From positions 1 to 6,196 of the forward strand of contig PFRJ01000025.1 in the NCBI GenBank assembly GCA_002788515.1: a stretch of DNA of 6,196 bases, read 5' to 3'. This DNA is from Nitrosopumilales archaeon CG_4_9_14_0_2_um_filter_34_16. GTDB lineage: Archaea > Thermoproteota > Nitrososphaeria > Nitrososphaerales > Nitrosopumilaceae. The notes under the pieces are model-generated. The model saw only the letters and a list, made by a program, of their open reading frames with translations. It was not told the DNA's origin and searched no databases. This document shows, in pieces, positions 5,311 to 6,196 of this stretch. Each line of letters opens with the position of its first letter. The first letter of the stretch is position 1. Made by a program: the position numbers and the translations under genes.

Positions 5311-5598
5311 ATGCCAAATAATGAATGGTCCGAATGGTTTGATTTTAATCAGGAATTACTTTCAAAAATTCCACAAGTTCCAGGCGTGTATATGATGCAC
5401 AAGAACATGAAGATATTGTTTATCGGATGTTCTGAAAATATCAAAAAATCAATTGATGAAGACAAATCAAAAGAATGCATTTCAAAAGCATCAAGATTTA
5501 GATATAAAGAAGATGAATATTACGAGAAGAGTAAAAACGAATTGATTGAGAACTATAAAAAACGCCATGAAGGAAATTTTCCTGAATGTATGAAATAA
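5311..5598 (+). CDS. Small GIY-YIG-like protein, probably degenerate
   Basis: 95 aa. Residues 24-46 resemble the core of the GIY-YIG fold: PGVY (24-27) as the GIY half, ILFIG (35-39) as the YIG half with nine residues between, then SENIKKSI. The C-terminal part (helix around SKNELIENYKKRHEG, then FPECMK) also resembles the closing helix and P-x-C/N end of short GIY-YIG proteins. The usual catalytic Arg after YIG is replaced by Lys45/Lys46, and the metal-binding Glu three residues before the Leu-Ile pair appears to be Lys75, so nuclease activity is doubtful. This is an alignment by eye. The ATG lies 3 bp after the tfb stop, so it should be on the tfb transcript. No Shine-Dalgarno is visible. 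It converges on the phosphoribosyltransferase gene with a 4-bp gap. Confidence 0.75.
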   Translation: MPNNEWSEWFDFNQELLSKIPQVPGVYMMHKNMKILFIGCSENIKKSIDEDKSKECISKASRFRYKEDEYYEKSKNELIENYKKRHEGNFPECMK

Positions 5599-5602
5599 AA
5601 TA

Positions 5603-6013
5603 TTATTTTAATGAATTTTGGAACTCTAGTTTATCCCAAGGAAATACAACATACCCATCATCATTAGTTTGTTTGGCATATACCAATTGTTTAGGATATT
5701 GTTTTCCACGTCTTACAAACAAAGTAACAAAAAACAATCTAGAAGGGTCATCAACCAAAGACTGGATTTTGTTAAATGTATGTCCAGAATCAAAAATATC
5801 ATCAACAACCAAAGAATCAGAAGAAATAGTTGTCGGATCTACAAGAATTTTTTGAATTCCCAAATGATCTGCCAATAGACGAGCAGGGATTAATCCACCT
5901 CGGCTCAAAGTTGTAATAGTTGAAAAGAGTCTAGAAGACTTTCGGATAAGATCAGATAAAATCAGTACCAAAGATTCTATTTCAGACCAATCAACGTATT
6001 GTTCCAAAGCCAT
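5603..6013 (-). CDS. Phosphoribosyltransferase, Gpt/HPRT-like, short flexible loop
   Basis: 136 aa, type I PRT fold. LSRGGLIPARLLADHLG (36-52) matches the substrate/pyrophosphate loop of bacterial xanthine-guanine PRT. LVVDDIFDSGHTF (68-80) is the PRPP-binding motif with the acidic pair D71-D72. FFVTLFVRRGKQ (94-105) and the C-terminal YVVFPWDK (121-128) match the purine-specificity end. The expected reaction is transfer of phosphoribose from PRPP to a purine base (salvage), in the cytoplasm. Unusually, only about 15 residues separate LGI from the PRPP motif, against about 35 in E. coli Gpt as I recall it, so most of the catalytic flexible loop is missing. The frame is uninterrupted. ATG at 6013 fits the family N terminus. 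A gene in the same direction ends 36 bp upstream, so an operon is possible. The exact substrate, or a regulatory role, is uncertain. Confidence 0.88.
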   Translation of the reverse strand: MALEQYVDWSEIESLVLILSDLIRKSSRLFSTITTLSRGGLIPARLLADHLGIQKILVDPTTISSDSLVVDDIFDSGHTFNKIQSLVDDPSRLFFVTLFVRRGKQYPKQLVYAKQTNDDGYVVFPWDKLEFQNSLK

Positions 6014-6033
6014 AATTATTTTTTAAAAGTTAG

Positions 6034-6041
6034 AATTAAGT
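6034..6041 (-). promoter_or_regulatory. Weak candidate TATA box of the phosphoribosyltransferase gene
   Basis: On the minus strand CTTAATTC, centred about 25 bp before the ATG at 6013, sits at leaderless spacing. The match is weak, and the gene could equally be read through from the partial gene upstream. Confidence 0.25.
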
Positions 6042-6049
6042 TGTTACGG

Positions 6050-6196
6050 TCAGAATGTCTTTATCGGGGATTTTTTTAATGATTCAATAATTTTTAGAAC
6101 TTTGAAAGGTAATTTCCCAAAAGCAACGTCTTTTTCACAAGACAATAACAATAGACCTCTTGCATAATTAGAATGCTTTTTGACATTATTTTGGTT
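6050..6196 (-). CDS. C-terminal 48 residues of an unrecognised gene (continues past the right edge)
   Basis: A minus-strand frame is open from the window edge to TGA at 6050-6052. The visible end reads KKHSNYARGLLLLSCEKDV, then AFGKLPFKVLKIIESLKKS, closing PIKTF. It has the amphipathic helix pattern and composition of a real protein C terminus, and the region has no other use. I do not recognise the family. The stop lies 36 bp upstream of the phosphoribosyltransferase start on the same strand, so the two may be co-transcribed. Confidence 0.55.
   Translation of the reverse strand, partial: NQNNVKKHSNYARGLLLLSCEKDVAFGKLPFKVLKIIESLKKSPIKTF

Noticed and set aside
5586..5878. Two plus-strand frames running through the phosphoribosyltransferase gene
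   Set aside because: They are antisense to the PRPP motif and other conserved parts of the PRT and overlap each other in different frames.

Overview
The window looks like a piece of an ammonia-oxidising archaeon of the Nitrososphaerota (Thaumarchaeota), probably a marine Nitrosopumilus/Nitrosarchaeum-like lineage. The reasons are low GC, an archaeal transcription factor B gene, TATA boxes about 25 bp upstream of start codons (leaderless messages), several TTG/GTG starts, and a secreted protein carrying tryptophan-rich IPEWV...WW repeats that I recall from thaumarchaeal exported proteins. The lineage call is inference from these traits. No rRNA, tRNA, CRISPR array or insertion sequence is visible, and coding density is very high.

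Layout. Minus strand, 1-745: an unrecognised helical protein (cut by the left edge) and, upstream of it, a small YccU-type CoA-binding protein; they overlap by an ATGA junction. Plus strand, 824-2371: a winged-helix protein with a methionine-rich C-terminal half, then birA (biotin-protein ligase with N-terminal HTH), each with its own TATA box at leaderless spacing. Minus strand, 2376-2714: a small coiled-coil, lysine-tailed protein that ends 4 bp from birA and has a good Shine-Dalgarno before a TTG start. Plus strand, 2836-4275: an exported protein combining three TPRs, two IPEWV/WW repeats and a C-terminal matrixin-like zinc protease domain. Plus strand, 4396-5598: tfb and, 3 bp later, a small GIY-YIG-like protein. 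Minus strand, 5603-6196: a short Gpt-like phosphoribosyltransferase ending 4 bp from the GIY-YIG-like gene, and upstream of it the 3' end of an unrecognised gene cut by the right edge.

The genes are mostly separate housekeeping units: biotinylation (probably serving the biotin-dependent acyl-CoA carboxylase used for carbon fixation in this group), basal transcription, purine salvage or a related nucleotide function, and cell-envelope proteolysis. No single multi-gene system is evident. The items most worth a second look are the TPR/WW-repeat/metzincin fusion, the Met-rich winged-helix protein, the phosphoribosyltransferase that lacks most of its catalytic flexible loop, and the degenerate GIY-YIG protein tied to tfb. 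Two convergent gene pairs have 4-bp gaps, and in one of them AAA lysine codons on one strand form T-tracts that could terminate the other.
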